Shown: piece by piece, positions 11,107 to 22,702 of the stretch
Numbering within the stretch: the stretch's first letter is position 1
Layout of the letters: each line of letters opens with the position of its first letter
Assembly (NCBI RefSeq): GCF_017591425.1
Contig: NW_024467120.1
Location: forward strand, 12,552,746-12,616,745
Source: Ochotona curzoniae
Lineage: Eukaryota; Chordata; Mammalia; Lagomorpha; Ochotonidae
Direction of reading: 5' to 3'
Length of the DNA stretch: 64,000 bases
Notes under the pieces: generated by a model
What the model was told of the DNA's origin: nothing
Database searches by the model: none
Seen by the model: only the letters and a program-made list of their open reading frames with translations
Made by a program: the position numbers and the translations under genes

Positions 11107-11266
11107 GAACTTTAAGCTTTGGGTCATCCTTGACTGCTTTCCCAGGCCACAAGCAGGGAGCTGGATGGGAAGTGGGGCTGCTGGGATTAGAACCGGCGTC
11201 CATATGGGATCCCGGGCGTGCAAGGCGAGGACCTTAACCACTTGCGCTATGGCGCCGGGCTCACTA
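11107..11266 (-). mobile_element. C-SINE lacking its 3' half
   Basis: Young-type 5' half in reverse orientation: the head GCCCGGCGCCATAGCGCAAG is at the high-coordinate end and homology stops at about 11107. There is no A-rich tail. It is bordered by two other SINEs. Confidence 0.8.
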
Positions 11267-11279
11267 TATTGATTTGTAT

Positions 11280-11552
11280 GTGCTAGGATTTCATAGAGGG
11301 GATAGTTCATGTCCCGGCTGCTATAGTTTTCATCCAATTCCATGCTTATGGACTGGGAAAGAGGTCATGGATGGCCCAAAATCTTAGGTTTATGAACAAA
11401 CATGGGAGACTTGGAATAAGCTCCAGGCTCCTGGTTATGGATCGCCTGAACTATGGCCATTGTAGCCACTTGGGAAGTAGACCAGTGGTTGGAAGGTATT
11501 TCTCTCTGTAAATCCCCTTTCAAATGAAGAAAAAAAACTTAAAAAAAAAAAC
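11280..11552 (+). mobile_element. C-SINE, old copy
   Basis: Diverged body (GTCCCGGCTGCTATAG, ACATGGGAGACTTGGAATAAG) and an A-rich tail near 11530-11552. Confidence 0.8.
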
Positions 11553-11557
11553 ACTTT

Positions 11558-11868
11558 ACGTATTATTTTAGAAGCAGAGAGGCATAAACTCAGAGATAGA
11601 AACAGAGAGAAAGAGTGAGCCAGCAAGAGACACTCCCATCCACCGAATCACTCCTCAAATGCCTGCAATGTCCCCAGGCTGAGGACAAAGATAGGAGTTG
11701 GACAGTCGATCCAAGTCTCCCACATGGGTGCAGCAGTAACTCAGTTACTTGGACCATCACCTCTACCCTCCAGGGTCTGTATAAATATGAAGATAGAGTC
11801 ACAGTCATAGGCAGGAATTGAACCCAAGCACCCTGATATGGGCTGTAAGTGTCTGAACGGGCATGAAA
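11558..11868 (-). mobile_element. C-SINE, old copy (paralogue at 25270)
   Basis: Reverse-complement C-SINE; the same insertion is present at 25270-25578, so it predates the OR-2/OR-3 duplication. Confidence 0.8.
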
Positions 11869-12331
11869 GAGGCTAATCCTACAAAATGTTATTCCAAAGA
11901 AGTGATAGCATCTGTATGAATTGAGGATGATAAATACATTATTCTTCAAAAACGTAGTGGGCTTCATACTGAGTTCACAGTGAAATTAGGATACTTACTG
12001 AGGTACAGGGCGAGTTGAAGAATGAGATAATGTTTCTCAGATGACATGCCGTAGTTATGCTGACAGACTTGAATTCATATTATGTATTTACCACTTAATG
12101 TGTTTTCTATTTTGGTGTGTGACAAACAGAAAGAAGTATTTTGATGTGCTTTTAAAAATCAGTGATCATTTTGGTGATATTAACTGAGTATAATCCTTAC
12201 CTAACATGACTACAAGGAAAAATAAACATGCAATATTTTGCAAGAAAGACACGTAGCATGAAATTCAATTGTAAATCAAGAATGATTTCCTAGAAAAACC
12301 CATTCAAAGGTTCTCTATGCGTCAAATAATT

Positions 12332-13288
12332 TCATTTGATGTTTAAGATGCATGACTTGGAACTGAAAATACTTCTCATTAGGTTTCCTAATGCTCCCTT
12401 TACATCCTTGTTCCTCAGGGTGTAGATGAAGGGATTGAGTGTTGGTGTCACCACTCCATAGAAGAGAGCCATGAACTTGGGCTGGTCCCTTGAGATGGAA
12501 GAAGGGGGCTGAAGGTACATGCTAATGCCGGGACCAAAAGATAAGACAACTACAATGAGATGAGAGGAACATGTTCCAAAGGCTTTTTTTCGTCCTTCAG
12601 ACTTAATCTTAAATATAGCACGTCCAATGAGAGCATAGGAAACAATGATGAAGCCTAAAGAAATAGCTGCCATAAAAAAGCACGCCACAGTGAGTATCAG
12701 CTCATTAGCCCTCTTGTCACCACAGGCTATCTTGATCAGAAACGGAATCTCACACAGCACATGATCCAGTGTATTGACACCACACAGAGGCAACTGTAGT
12801 GTGAGGGTGGCCTCTGAGACTGCATAGGTGATTCCACTGAGCCACACAATGGATGCTAACAGGATGCAGATGCCCTGATTCATGATGAGGGTGTAGTGCA
12901 GAGGTCTACAGATGGCCACATAGCGATCAAAGGACATAAGAGCCAAGAGCAGACTCTCAGTGCTCCCCATTATGCTGAAGATGTAAAGTTGAATCGCACA
13001 GCCCACATAGCTGATTGTCTTCTTAGAGGTTCCCAGGTTGAACAGCATCTGAGGGACAATGCTGGTGGTGTAACACATGTCCAAGAAGGAGAGGTTGGTG
13101 AGGAAGAAATACATGGGGCTGTGGAGCCGGGGGTCTAGCCTGGACACCAGGATGATGGCGATGTTTCCCAGCAAGGCCATGGGGTATGTGATGAGAAGAA
13201 CAGTGAAGAGAGGGAGCTGGAGCCAAGGTCGGTCAGCAAAGCCGAGTAGAATGAACTCTTCAGGGTGGCTTTCATTACTCAGTGCCAT
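12332..13288 (-). CDS. OR-2, family 2-like olfactory receptor (class II), intact
   Basis: Intact 318-aa receptor of the OR-1 to OR-5 family. Seen: NES glycosylation site (residues 5-7), GN in TM1, LHSPMY, MSFDRYVAIC, LPLCG in EC2, KAFGTCSSH and PTLNPFIYTLRN. The ATG at 13288 (MALSNES) is the first Met; the frame is open further upstream only through a TTG, and a TAA lies just above that. The second Met of its relatives (MNES) is replaced by SNES. TM5 is distinctive (TVACFFMAAISLGFIIVSY against LSIVCIFxxAVPxCLILASY in the others) and one Ser is missing from KIKSSEG, so this is the most diverged member in its 3' half. The first ~95 codons are nearly identical to OR-1. The longer C-tail ends CILNIK. 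Confidence 0.95.
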   Translation of the reverse strand: MALSNESHPEEFILLGFADRPWLQLPLFTVLLITYPMALLGNIAIILVSRLDPRLHSPMYFFLTNLSFLDMCYTTSIVPQMLFNLGTSKKTISYVGCAIQLYIFSIMGSTESLLLALMSFDRYVAICRPLHYTLIMNQGICILLASIVWLSGITYAVSEATLTLQLPLCGVNTLDHVLCEIPFLIKIACGDKRANELILTVACFFMAAISLGFIIVSYALIGRAIFKIKSEGRKKAFGTCSSHLIVVVLSFGPGISMYLQPPSSISRDQPKFMALFYGVVTPTLNPFIYTLRNKDVKGALGNLMRSIFSSKSCILNIK

Positions 13289-14761
13289 TGTGTTCAATTT
13301 TTTTTATCCCTATGGAACATAGTGGTAAATGATCGAGTAATGAGAAGTAACATAACAGTCCTTGATTGGTCATTAATAATGTCATTCAGTAATTGAGTTA
13401 AATAATAAATGAGGTGGTGTCAGATGATAATATTTTCCTTGATAGCACTACACATTAAAGCTTATTGCCTTTAATAAGTAAATTCTGTGTTTGTATTTCT
13501 TATTCAGAACAATAAGCATGACAGTAAGTATCTATTTGTCCTAGTAATTATTAAATGAAAAACATAAGTGAGTACATCTTAAAAAAATCTACCGTAATAT
13601 GGTTTAAACTTTAGCCTGTATAAAAGTGTGCTAAGGAGGCCGTCAGGCTGTGAAACTGAATTCCACTGTGTAGCCTGACAGAGTAGGGGCAACGTAAGCT
13701 CTGTTCAGAATCAGTGCCAGCAGATGTCATTGAAACCTTGACAAGAGTTCCAATATTGAGTTGGTAATATTACTAGAGAAAGGCGGAAACAACCTGGATC
13801 TATGAGAGTTATGAAGAGAGCTTTACTCAACTGCAAGTAGTTAGTGGAAGAGACATATCTGGGACAGTAAGATAACTTGTGTTGAAATGCATCTTCATCA
13901 GCTATTTGGAATTAAATCAAATATGTGAATATTTGAGTATCAGTTTGCATTGGAATAACTGGATAGAGTCCAACAATTGACAAGTATGTGTGTCTGTGTG
14001 CTTTTGAACTTTGACCATGGTTCATCCTTGTCAAATTTTATTTAATTTTTCTGCATTGTAGGACTTTTCCTTTAGTAAGCCTTTTTATCTTCTTGTTCTA
14101 CTTATTAAATAGTTAACAATGACTCACTAATTGCATAGACACAAAAGATTTTTAACTTCAGGTAGTTGCTGTCAAAAGGAAAGCCCAGAGCCCATCCTTA
14201 AATTCTTTGTTTTCCATCTGAGAAGCACATTCAAAGACAAAACAAAATCAGCTAGTGAAGCAAACAATTTTTTGGAGAAAGATAAACAAAGCACTACTGT
14301 TTACCTTTGATAGTGAAGTATGTTTCATGAAATTCATAGTCTTTGTCAGATGTTGCATATTCATAGGAAAAGGTAAGATGGCACCCAGTGTGGAACAATA
14401 TGAGTTGCTCTGCCAAGCAATCAGTAGTATGAAGGTACCACAGTATGTTCTCAAGGTTACAAAGCCATCCTAGTTTGCATATCAGCTGCTTCATTGACCT
14501 TCAAAATTATTCTGAGAGGCCTGACACCAAGCTACTAAGAATGAATGTGAAGGTTGGGCATTAATACGCTCATCCTACCTTCGGTCAGGATTTTTAATAA
14601 CAAGAATAATGTCATAATGTCATCAATCATTAATGAACTCTGCATCAGATAATATAAAGGCGTTTTAAAAAAGTCATTTAATTGCTTAGTACTCTATTTT
14701 AAAGCTTAAAATAAAGGGAATATTACTATGTATATTTTAAGAAATGGTTAAATTCTGTTTT

Positions 14762-15010
14762 TAAAGATTTATTTATTTCCTAGAAAGTCAGGGTCACAGA
14801 GAGGAAGGAGGAGATAAAGATCTTTGATGCATGGGTTCACTGCTCTGATGGTCACAACAGTTGAAGCCAGGAGCCAGGAGCTTGTTCCAGGTTCCCCTGA
14901 TGGAGAGTCAGGGGCCAAGCCTTCAGAGCATCTTCAACTGCTTCCAGGCCAAGAGCAAAGAGAAGGATTGATGGTGGAGCAGCTGGGACACTATGTTGCA
15001 ACACTGTTCA
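14762..15010 (-). mobile_element. C-SINE, old copy shared by three units
   Basis: Reverse-complement C-SINE with paralogues at 28808-29025 and 39250-39466, hence older than the duplications. Confidence 0.75.
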
Positions 15011-16214
15011 TAGATCATTCATTTGTGGAGTTTTCCAATAATGAAGAAGATTCCAAACACCAAAACAGAATTCATTTTCCCAGAGGAATTAGCAAAGTTT
15101 TGTCAGTATACACCAGAATTTCATGATTCTAATGAAAGCATCTGTGTTCTAGAAGTGCTTTTGCATGAGCAAAACAGCTTCAAGCCTCGTTGGAGCTTGA
15201 CATTATTCAAAATGGATACGCTGAATTTAGATTTGTGTGTTTTCAGATCTTTTTCTGCTGATGATTCTGTGTGGCAGATGACATATGAAGTAAGTTTGGT
15301 AAGATTTCATTGCTTCAGATTGTATTCTGCAAAACTTACATCTCCTCATTTTGTAATAATTGAATTATTGAAATTTTGTTGTTTTTTTGTTTGACATCTG
15401 TATAAACATATTTTATGTTTGTTTATTATAATTTACTCAGTTGTTTTGTGTTTTATTTGATGCTCCATGAGTTCTCTCATAAATAATTATACCTAATTCT
15501 AAGATGGTAATCTCTCCATTATGTGCTCGGTAATTTTGTTAAGTTTCTATAATTTGTTATTTTGTTTTTATTTTCTCCTCATTGGGTATAGTTTTGTTTG
15601 TGAATGTAGATCACTGCAAAGTCTCTTATTTCTTTGGATTTTCTGTTAGAGACACTGGAGAATTAATCCATGTGATTCAATCTAAATGATTTACCCTTGA
15701 AATGCATTTAATCTATTAGATTTAATCTATCAGATTGCTCAGCCTTTCCCTGTCATTCTCATATTTCAATTTTTGTTTTGTGGTTCTTGGAGTCCATCTG
15801 TCTTTTGGATCTTCTTTCCGTGTTTTTCCATCACTCTTTCAATGCAAAGGGAGCTATGTATACACAAAATTTTAAACTCACTTTAATAGTGTGCAGCATT
15901 TTATTCCTGTTGAGCTCTTCTTTGTAGGTATATTTTCTCACTCTAGCTCATCTTACTCTCACTTCCCTTTATTCATACACAGTCTTTAGTTATTTTGTAA
16001 TTGAGTCTTTTTTTAGAGTTAGCAATAATAAAAGAACAAAAACTGAAAGATTATTTTTTTCTGATGCCAAGCTTCTTGGAATAAAATATACAAAGCAAAT
16101 GAATTTGTGTAATTTTGGCCATATGCTATGAAATAATTCATGTGATATATTCCCATGATTTGATGATAATCTCATGTTTAACTCTTTAATTTCTTTTGGG
16201 TATTATTTTAAATT

Positions 16215-16570
16215 AATTTTTTTTTTTATTTATTGTTGCTTACATTGTATTATGTAGTACAGTTTTTTTTTTTTTTATTGTTGCTTACACTGTATTGTGT
16301 AGTACAGTTTTATAGGCGCTGGGGATTCCCCCCACCCCTCCCCATACCCCTCCCCCCATGGTGGATTCCTCCACCTTGCTGCATAACCATAGTTCAAGTT
16401 CAGTTGAGATTCATTGCTTGCAAACACATGCCTAACATAAAGTTCAGCGTCTTATTGTCCAGATAAGTTCAGTGGCCTCTTGGGGAGACCTTCTATGGTC
16501 TGAAGATAGGTCTAACAGAGTAAAGATCCGGTCAGTTAAAAGCCCCAACAAGGCCTCAGTATCAATATAC
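16215..16570 (-). mobile_element. L1 3' end with duplicated terminus
   Basis: Minus-strand relative of 3640-3975. The last ~30 bases plus poly(A) occur twice in tandem: on the plus strand, T-run then ATTGTTGCTTACA(T/C)TGTATT(A/G)TGTAGTACAG at 16218-16264 and again at 16265-16308. Confidence 0.7.
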
Positions 16571-16837
16571 AACATTAAATTAAAATTTTAATTAAAATTT
16601 AATTAAAATGTTTGAAATTTTGGTGTAAGTGAATGAGAAAAAGGTTAATTGCAATGAGGAACCAAGCTGTTTGTTGAACAATTGAAACAGATGTTTTGAA
16701 AGATTTGAAAGGTTACTCGAAATGACATTTCCTGCTTTTCATATGCTTCACAGCTACCAAGATTTGCACACGCACACACACACACGTCTTTCCTGAGAAT
16801 TCTAAATCTTTAAACACAAGTATTTTTTTTTGCCTAC

Positions 16838-17130
16838 CTTAGATTGATAAATATCCTTTAACAGAAAGAAATTCTGAATGACTGTGGCTGAATCCTTCAA
16901 ACATTCAGAGAAGGAAAGTGGAATTGCATTACAGAGGTGAGTACAGTACCTATGAATTAGCATCAAAATTCTTAGTTTTTCAGTTGACACTGAATGGACA
17001 ACTTCAGGATGACAAAAGGAAAATCAACCCAAGGAGCAGGAAAGCAGAAATAGAAATGTGAAGAAGACTGCACATATATTTGTATGCTGTTGTTAGAAAA
17101 AAATAACCTTGGGTGTTGTTTTTAAATAAG
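16838..17130 (-). other. Predicted 5' exon of OR-2
   Basis: Block strongly conserved with 30874-31165 and 41066-41357. It ends at AAG|GTAGGC (intron from 16837). It is open in the frame ending ...KDIYQSK at the donor, as in OR-3 and OR-4. Here the equivalent of their MGWFS start is lost (LG then a stop), and the OR-2 second exon has a TAA before its ATG, so this copy is best read as 5' UTR. The transcription start is unknown. Confidence 0.6.
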
Positions 17131-17155
17131 TCATTAATTTTTATCCTAGAGAAAT

Positions 17156-17165
17156 TTCCTTGGGG
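17156..17165 (-). promoter_or_regulatory. Olf1/EBF-like site upstream of OR-2
   Basis: CCCCAAGGAA on the minus strand, in the conserved context described for OR-1. A TCATTAAT homeodomain-type core lies 25 bases away at 17131-17138. Confidence 0.5.
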
Positions 17166-17741
17166 GCATACATAAGTCTCTGTGCGTAATGCTTCCAATG
17201 GGTAATCAGTTACCTACTAAAATGAATGTGGAGCAATACTCTTGGTGTGCTCAATATAAACTCATTTAAATTCCCAATACATGAGATAATAATTATTTTT
17301 GTAGATATTACACATTATGTTTATTGGATGATTATAGTAAGTAGAATATATTTCATGAAGATAAAGGGAGTTCTAAGCTTCCAATGATAAAGTAATGTTG
17401 AAGCAAATCAAATATTGATTATTCAGGTTTAGCTAGCACACATAATATATGTAATGAAAAGTAATATTACAACCCTTGAATATGAACAATTATTAGCAAT
17501 TGAAAATTTAAAAATGTTAAAGACATATAAAATTGTGCTGATTTATGGCATGTTGAGATGCTACAATACATGTATTCATCATGTAATGCCATACTAGTAT
17601 AAAAATTTGTCTCCTTTAATAATTAACATTTTTTTTGTGGTGAAAACATTCTAAATCACATCTCATAGGTTTTTTTTATATTTGTTTATTTGACTTCTTT
17701 AATTGAATTAAATTTTTATTTTTTCTTTTATTTCATTAAAA

Positions 17742-18036
17742 AAATTTATTGAAAAGGGCTATTTACAGAGAGGAGAGAAAGAAAGATCTCCCATCTACCA
17801 GTTCACTCGTCGACTGGCTGCAATGCCCAGTGCTGAGCTGATCTGAATCCAGGACCCAGAGGTTCTTCTAGGTCTCCCACATTGGTGCAGGATCCAAAGC
17901 CTTTTGGTGATCCTCTACTTCTTTCCTAGGCCACAGGCAGAGAGTGGAGCAGCTGGGGCATGAACTGGCTCCCCTATGGGATGCTGGTACATGCAAGGTA
18001 AAGATTTTAGCCACTGAACTATAGCACCATTCTCCT
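17742..18036 (-). mobile_element. C-SINE, old copy
   Basis: Reverse-complement C-SINE, paralogous in position to 31786-32040. Here it is continuous through its 5' end, with no ~85-bp array inside it. Confidence 0.8.
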
Positions 18037-18149
18037 GTATTATTTAATTTTTGATAGTGCACATATATGACAAGATTACAGGTCCATGAGGACCGTCAAA
18101 TAGGGTGGGGAGGTTCAAGGTATGCGGGAAGGTGTGGGACAAATGCTTC

Positions 18150-19195
18150 TGATTTTCCTTGTGTGTGTGTTTTGATCATCATGCAGCAATTATAATAAAT
18201 TAAATATTGGTTCAAATACCTATAAACAGATGTCTATCAGAAATATAATCCTAAGTGAAAACATAAGAACATCTTCACATTTTAAATTTATTATTTAGTC
18301 TTCTGTTTCTTTTTTCTTTTTTTACTTGTTTTTTTGATACAGTTGTTTGGCGCTGTGGTCTCCCTTTCTCCTTCTCCAAGCCTTCTTCTCTTCCCTCTGT
18401 TCTCCCAGCCAGTCTCACAATGGGTATCTTTTGTGAACTTTCCAAAGTTCATCATGCTGCCACTGGAGTGTCTCCCAGCCATGTAGGAGACTGTCAGACA
18501 TTTTGTTTTGCATTCATTCTTATATCCCAGAGCCCTAATGAAGGTAAAATGAGGACTAGATCTTCATTATTTATGGGCTATACCAATAGCAGTGATAAAA
18601 GAGAAATTGACATCTCAGTAATTATAAATAATCAACCTCTTATGGATGGTTGGGTAATGAATTACATCAAAAGATCTCATTACAGAAGGTACAAGTATAA
18701 AGTGACATTGAGTAAGATTGATATATAATATCCCTAGGTTTGACATCATATTATCTTATATTAGAGCAAATATGCGATATCTGACCTTTTGGAATTGACT
18801 CATTTCCCTTAGCATAATGGTCTCTAGTTTGGTCCATTTGGTCAGAAACAATTGTACTTCTTCTTTTTTTTTTTAATGGGTAAGTAGTATTCCATAGTGT
18901 AGATGAGCCAGTTTCTTTATCCAGTCCTTTGTTAATGGGCATTTAGGTTGTTTATTTTGTTTTTGTAATTGTTGATTGTGCTGCAATGAACATTGGGCTG
19001 CATGTTGCTTTCTCGTGTAACAAGTCCTCTAGATATATTCCTAGAAGTGATATTGCTGGGTCATATCGTAGGTGAATTTTGAATTGCCTAAATGTTTTCC
19101 ATACTGACTTTCATAGTGAATGCACCAGCCTGCAATCCTAACAGTAAGTAGAGTAGGGTTCCTTTATCCTTACAACCTCACCTGTGCACTGGTGA
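18150..19195 (-). mobile_element. L1 fragment: end of ORF2 plus 3' UTR
   Basis: Minus-strand L1. 18780-19190 is the end of ORF2 (on the plus strand GTAGTATTCCATAGTGTA, GCTGCAATGAACATTGGG and TGCTGGGTCATAT are hallmarks of this region). 18280-18780 is 3' UTR. Many stops; not coding now. Confidence 0.75.
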
Positions 19196-19620
19196 GTAAT
19201 GTTCAAAACCAGCTACCCAGCTCAGGTCTCCTACATGGGTGGGTACATTGATCTGACCCAGAAGGGTGCTCTGGTTTCTCTCCTCCAAACCATCTGGTCT
19301 TAGCCCTTTGGTTTACTTGCAAGTGCAGTAACCTGATTGGTATAATTCCCCCAGCAGCCATTCCTCACCTGTAACATATTTGCTCAGTGTTCCTCCTGCC
19401 AACACTTCCCCATATCCTCTTGCTAGAGTAATCCACAGTCCCCATGCCTGCAAGTATGAAGGTCTCCAAGCCTGATCATCTGGTTGTGTGATGTGCGGGT
19501 CTGAGGCCCTCCCATCTGCCCAGGGCCCATGTATACCTGCATGTGTGTTCCCAGACTCCATTTGTAAGCACGCCAGTGTGTCAGCATGCTGGTATCTGCC
19601 CCTCATATATCTAACTTAAA
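19196..19620 (-). other. Sequence abutting the L1 fragment, possibly L1 5' region
   Basis: GC-richer than its surroundings. It joins the ORF2 end directly, which would fit an internally deleted or rearranged L1. I cannot name it with confidence. An open frame of 97 codons here has no recognisable motif. Confidence 0.25.
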
Positions 19621-20164
19621 AATATAGAATAGGCAACTTTGCTGGCACACTGATAAAGTTAACACACATTTGGCATTAACCAGGCCCAGAATGCCTGCCA
19701 GATATTAACAGCTTCTCTCCAAACACTGGATACTTAACCAAGTACTGGTTAGTAGGTACTGGTTAAACCAGGCATTTTCCCTACAGCTGGGGCTTATAGT
19801 TTTTTTGAAGGATAAATTATGCTATATTGATGTTATGGCTATTCACTCTATGTGCAATAGAATACCAGGACTTAACTGTGTTTGAAGAATTTTTGAATGA
19901 TAAAATAATATTTGAAATATAGAATGTACAATATGCTTGCTAAATCATGTTAGCATGACCTCATTCTTATATATACATCTCCTTTTTCATGATCTTTCCC
20001 AGTCAGTGATACACTCCTATATAATCCTACTAAGTGTTATCTTTTATTCAGTTGGTCCTGGAAAATACCCAAGTCTTCTTTTTTGTGTTCATCATATTAT
20101 TAACTTTCTTGGCTTTTTCATAAGTGTTACTGGTCAATCCCAGTGGGTTCTTTCTTCAGCTTAG

Positions 20165-21060
20165 TGTAGAAATTAAAAGTCGGGAATCAGTTGCAGACAG
20201 AGAAGTTTGATTTGTGAAGTGATTAAGTCCATGTGGAAACAAAAACAAAGGGAACAAGGCTTCCCAGGTGAGAGCTGGGAGATGGGGTGCTTCTTGAAAG
20301 CGGTAGAGACACCAGGGTTCAGGAAGCATCTGTGTGCTTAAGGGTTCCCAGACTCCCCTTTGTCTTGGTGTGAACCTGTGGGGAAGGCATTTCTCATGGG
20401 TGGTCCCTCAACTCATTACGTAGTGGCAGGGCAATTCCTGTGCTGCCTAATTGAAAGAGTGATTTTTTGGCCACCTGGTGAGGCACAAAAAGTGGCATTT
20501 CTGAAAGTTGTCATATATCACTGCCATGGACCAGCTCCAGCCGAGGTCAGAACTTGGGAAGGGTGCGTGAATCGGAGGGAATGAAGACAAGAGACGTGGA
20601 CCACTACGATATGATGCTTATAATGAACAACTTACAAAAAGCTGCCTTCTTTATTTATACAGAAATCATCACAAACTTTTGCACAACATCCAATTGTTTC
20701 ATTTTTTATTTCATGGTTAAGAGAATACAACCCTTAAAACACTATTCTTATTATTAGTATTACTATTGTACTTCAAAGAAAACGTTTCCAACAAATCATT
20801 GTTCATTCAAACCTGCAGTCACCCTGCTGAAGCCAGGAACTCCACGGTTGATAGCACATGCGGTTACATAGTGACAAGTGGTTTACTTATATCCAAAATC
20901 AATTTTCACTAAACCTAAACTAATATTACTTAAAATATCAAGAATACATATTCGAAAAGAAAGTTCATAAATGAAAGGAATTTATAAAGGCATATATCAT
21001 AGATTGTTAATTAATCTTATTATAAGTCATATCCTAATTACCTAGCACTTTTACCTAGTT
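20165..21060 (-). mobile_element. Possible LTR-retroelement remnant
   Basis: On the minus strand an ATAAATAAAG at about 20663-20654 is followed by an LTR R-U5-like stretch (TCTCTTGTCTTCATTCCCTCC, about 20590-20570) ending near 20523, and 20165-20520 could be adjoining internal sequence. No coding remnant can be read. The segment is absent from the OR-3 and OR-4 units. Confidence 0.3.
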
Positions 21061-22226
21061 CTGATTCAGTTGTTTTTTGTTCTTTTGTCAAAGGTCAGTG
21101 AAAAGGATAAGGGCAACTCAGCCTTCTATGAACAGAGGGCCTCTACAAGAAACTTCTTTTTGTCTCTTTAATCTGTTTTTTTTTCCTTCTAAATACAAGT
21201 GCCACCATAAGGTAGATGTTTTAGACCATTTTTCTTTGGGGGTGCACATTTGTCTCCCTTTAGAAGATGCCCCATATATTTTCTGCTTTCCATGGTGAGA
21301 AACCAAGATGCGTCATTTCATGTGTTGTAACATTTTGAGGCTGCACAGTAAATAAACTCTTTGTACCTCCATGATTGCCATCTGTTCCAAGATATTATCA
21401 AGCCATTTCTTAAGGAAAACATTACTTATATTAGGGTGAGCTCCAGGACAAAGGTGGGCACATAGCAGGATGTTTGGGGACATTGAGGGCTCAGTTGTAC
21501 TAGTGTATGCTTTTATCTGTGTGTTATTGCATTAAGTTGCTAAAGACGCTTTTACCATAACATGGCTGAGCAGTTTGAGCCAATATACCAGTTATAGGAA
21601 TCATTTCACATTTACAATTAAACAACAACATCCTCAGGATAATTCTATGAAATATTAGAGAGGTGATGGAATGTCCATACAATGGGGTGAGGCAGCAATG
21701 ACGTGACCAGAGACATCATGCCTGGCCTTGCCACACAGCCAGAAATTTGTCGTAGCCTTGCTAGCCAATGAGCTGTGCTCGACACACCCTCGCTCCATCT
21801 TTTCCAACTGCCTGGCTTTCTGCATATCACATTCTATGTCATGATTCATTTTAGGAAAGAATTTAAAGAGCTGGAAAGTTGGACATTTGTTTAATAGTGT
21901 AATCAATCAATCAATAAACAAAAGGTGAATACAGAAGGTGGTACAGAAATATTCCTGTACCACGTCTTTGAAGGAGTTTATCCTTGCCCAGCCAAGAGAC
22001 ATTTGTGAAGATGGTCAAAATGGCCCTGACTAGCTCTAATATTTATGTATGTGTTGTAATTGTTTTTTAGAACTTTTTTTTTTCCCCAAAATTTTTCATT
22101 TATTATTCTCAGTTACCATTACTCTCTGGTAATCCTTCTAGGAATTGGAATTTTATATATATCACAGTTTGAAAACTAAATATTTATTAGTCATGAAGGC
22201 ATTTATTGAGTCACAGTCATGATTCA
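21061..22226. other. Unassigned, between LTR-like remnant and OR fragment
   Basis: No gene. 22110-22220 is paralogous to 33250-33350 and 43440-43545 (GGAATTTT then ATCACAGTTTGAAAACT), showing where the OR-2 unit rejoins the shared layout. 22010-22040 resembles 1916-1945 upstream of OR-1. Confidence 0.5.
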
Positions 22227-22320
22227 AGGGATTGTGGAGCCGGAGATCTAACCTGGACACCAGGATGATGGTGATGTTTCCCACCAAGACCATGGGGTAT
22301 GTGATGAGAAGAACAGTGAA
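22227..22320 (-). pseudogene. Olfactory receptor gene fragment (TM1-IC1)
   Basis: About 94 bases that translate in one frame to FTVLLITYPM then VLVGNITIILVSRLDLRLHN, matching the end of the N-terminus to IC1 of OR-1 to OR-5 with a few substitutions. GTGG + GN like OR-5 (VGN). Homology stops sharply on both sides. It lies between intergenic duplicon sequence and a young C-SINE. Non-functional. Confidence 0.92.
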
Positions 22321-22369
22321 AGGAGATCCATGAACATCTAAATTCCTATGTTAAAAAATTGGATATGTG

Positions 22370-22702
22370 GGGCCCGGCGCGGTGGCGCAAGTGGTTAAAG
22401 GTCCTCGCCTTGCACGCCCGGGATCCCTTATGGGCGCCAGTTCTAATCCCGGCAGCCCCGCTTCCCTTCCAGCTCCCTGCCTGTGGCCTGGGAAAGCAGT
22501 CGAGGACGGCCCAAAGCTTTGGGAACCTGCACCCGTGTGGGAGACCCGGAAGAGGCTCCTGGCTTCGGATCGGCATAGTATCAGTCCGTTGCGGCTCACT
22601 TGGGGAGTGAATCATCGGACGGAAGATCTTCCTCTCTGTCTCTCCTCTCTGTATATCCGCCTTTCCAATGAAAAAATAATAAAAATAAATCTTAAAAAAA
22701 AA
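22370..22702 (+). mobile_element. C-SINE, young, full-length
   Basis: Head GGCCCGGCGCGGTGGCGCAAG, A-rich tail. The target-site duplication is TTAAAAAATTGGATATGTG, repeated with one change after the tail (about 22695-22713). Absent from the OR-2 3' flank, so younger than that duplication. Confidence 0.95.

Larger units (their letters stand above)
9595..12331. repeat. 3'-side flank of OR-2, paralogous to 22870-26063
   Basis: Sequence landmarks match in order: GAAAATGCAAAGTA (9630 and 22890), CTAGTAGGCAGCATGTATGA (9890 and 23160), a minus C-SINE (11558 and 25270), and the last ~100 bases before each OR stop. This is an old duplication; SINE insertions differ between the two sides. The non-SINE part (9600-10420 and 11870-12331) has no gene. 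Confidence 0.7.
13289..16837 (-). other. Predicted intron / upstream region of OR-2
   Basis: Runs from a candidate acceptor (TTCCATAG|GG, about 13310) to the predicted donor at 16837. The order of sequence is the same as in the OR-3 and OR-4 introns: a block at 14140-14760 matches 28230-28800 and 38670-39240, a minus SINE follows, then 15020-16000 matches 29040-30420. It has an L1 3' end (16215-16570) absent from the other two. No gene seen. Confidence 0.5.

Noticed and set aside
10663..11115. 150-codon open frame on the plus strand
   Set aside because: Lies across the young nested C-SINE and the older SINE; the same peptide pieces appear at every young C-SINE (22359, 29372).
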